A DNA stretch of 64,000 bases from Croceibacterium ferulae (GTDB lineage: Bacteria; Pseudomonadota; Alphaproteobacteria; Sphingomonadales; Sphingomonadaceae), in the NCBI RefSeq assembly GCF_003660445.1, contig NZ_QZVQ01000003.1:124001-188000 (forward strand). Reading direction: 5' to 3'. A program made the position numbers and the translations under genes. The notes under the pieces are model-generated. The model made no database searches, was not told where the DNA came from, and was given only the letters and a program-made list of their open reading frames with translations. This document shows positions 63,850 to 64,000 of this stretch, piece by piece (positions within the stretch are counted from its first letter, which is position 1; each line of letters starts with the position of its first letter).

Positions 63850-63874
63850 GCCCAACCCCCGCCGGAGAGACGCA

Positions 63875-64000
63875 TTGACCAACCTGATCGGCAAGTCCGC
63901 CGCCTGCACAGCCATGGCGCTGGTCCTGTTCGCCGGCGCCATGCCCGCTGCAGCGCAGGTCGATCCTGTCGAATGGGAACAGCCGCAGGTCATCCGCCAG
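63875..64000 (+). CDS. Start of an exported protein (cut by window edge)
   Basis: Only 42 codons are visible. A TTG at 63875 preceded by GGAGAG begins a clear signal peptide (ALVLFAGAMPAAAQ, cleavage near residue 28) and the mature part opens with VDPVEWEQPQVIRQ. It is 25 bp after the peptidase stop, so it belongs to the same operon. The family cannot be told from this fragment; an exported hydrolase or another peptidase is likely from context. Confidence 0.72.
   Translation, partial: MTNLIGKSAACTAMALVLFAGAMPAAAQVDPVEWEQPQVIRQ

Noticed and set aside
1-64000. CRISPR arrays, insertion sequences, tRNA or rRNA genes, prophage
   Set aside because: No regularly spaced repeats, transposase-like frames or RNA-gene features were seen while reading the window.

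Overview
The window is high-GC, tightly packed bacterial DNA that reads as a chromosome segment from a sphingomonad alphaproteobacterium (Novosphingobium/Sphingomonas-like). The grounds are the TonB-dependent receptor types, a D-mannonate dehydratase very close to the characterised Novosphingobium aromaticivorans ManD as I remember it, the sphingomonad-style non-phosphorylative L-rhamnose pathway, and many Tat or Sec exported carbohydrate-active enzymes. No rRNA, tRNA, CRISPR array, insertion sequence or phage gene was seen. Most of the window is one large plant cell-wall (pectin, especially rhamnogalacturonan I) utilization region, broken by a drug-efflux operon and a few housekeeping genes.

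Layout. 1-1655: a TonB receptor cut by the left edge. 1969-11368: divergent uronate operons (exuT-uxuB-uxaA on minus; uxaC-lacI-GH2 on plus) around a LacI-type operator. 11413-13188: a divergent AraC regulator and SDR pair. 13210-16402: a divergent GH28-like enzyme and secreted GH105. 16409-21280: a TetR regulator and a NodT-EmrA-EmrB-type tripartite efflux pump with two operators. 21285-30929 (minus): GH2, mannonate dehydratase ManD, TonB receptor, GH5-like enzyme and GH43. 31107-37836 (plus): L-lactate dehydrogenase, rhamnogalacturonan acetylesterase-like protein, rhamnose mutarotase, GH53 endo-galactanase, cytoplasmic GH105 and a GPH transporter. 37889-44435 (minus): rhamnonate dehydratase, diketo-acid hydrolase, SDR, lactonase and a PL26-type exo-rhamnogalacturonan lyase. 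44586-46209 (plus): an IclR regulator and L-rhamnose 1-dehydrogenase. 46255-49458 (minus): a FadR-type GntR regulator, Nudix hydrolase and DUF885 peptidase-like protein. 49619-51471: heme A synthase and a small secreted protein. 51491-64000: a DUF5695 protein facing an operon with a GH127/GH146-type beta-L-arabinofuranosidase, Ldh-family reductase, DUF885 protein, DapA-family deaminase candidate, hydroxyproline epimerase candidate and a DPP-IV-type peptidase, then the start of another exported protein.

How it works together (inference from families). Secreted PL26, GH28, GH105, GH53, GH2, GH43 and an acetylesterase take apart rhamnogalacturonan I and its galactan and arabinan side chains. TonB receptors and the GPH and ExuT transporters import oligomers and uronates. 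The cytoplasmic GH105 splits unsaturated disaccharides. L-rhamnose is oxidised without phosphorylation to pyruvate and L-lactate, and LldD burns the lactate. Uronates flow through UxaC, UxuB, UxaA and ManD to 2-keto-3-deoxygluconate.

The most interesting part is the right end. A beta-L-arabinofuranosidase candidate, proline-tolerant peptidase types and hydroxyproline catabolic families sit together, and the two promoters driving them share a near-identical 16-bp palindromic element. I propose a dedicated locus for plant hydroxyproline-rich glycoproteins (extensins, arabinogalactan proteins). Several other repeated operator candidates suggest how the modules are wired: GTTTCA-N5-TGAAAC at two divergent promoters, an ACTGGTAAGGCCAAT-like element at two, and three TCCYATKATRT repeats at the rhamnose promoters.
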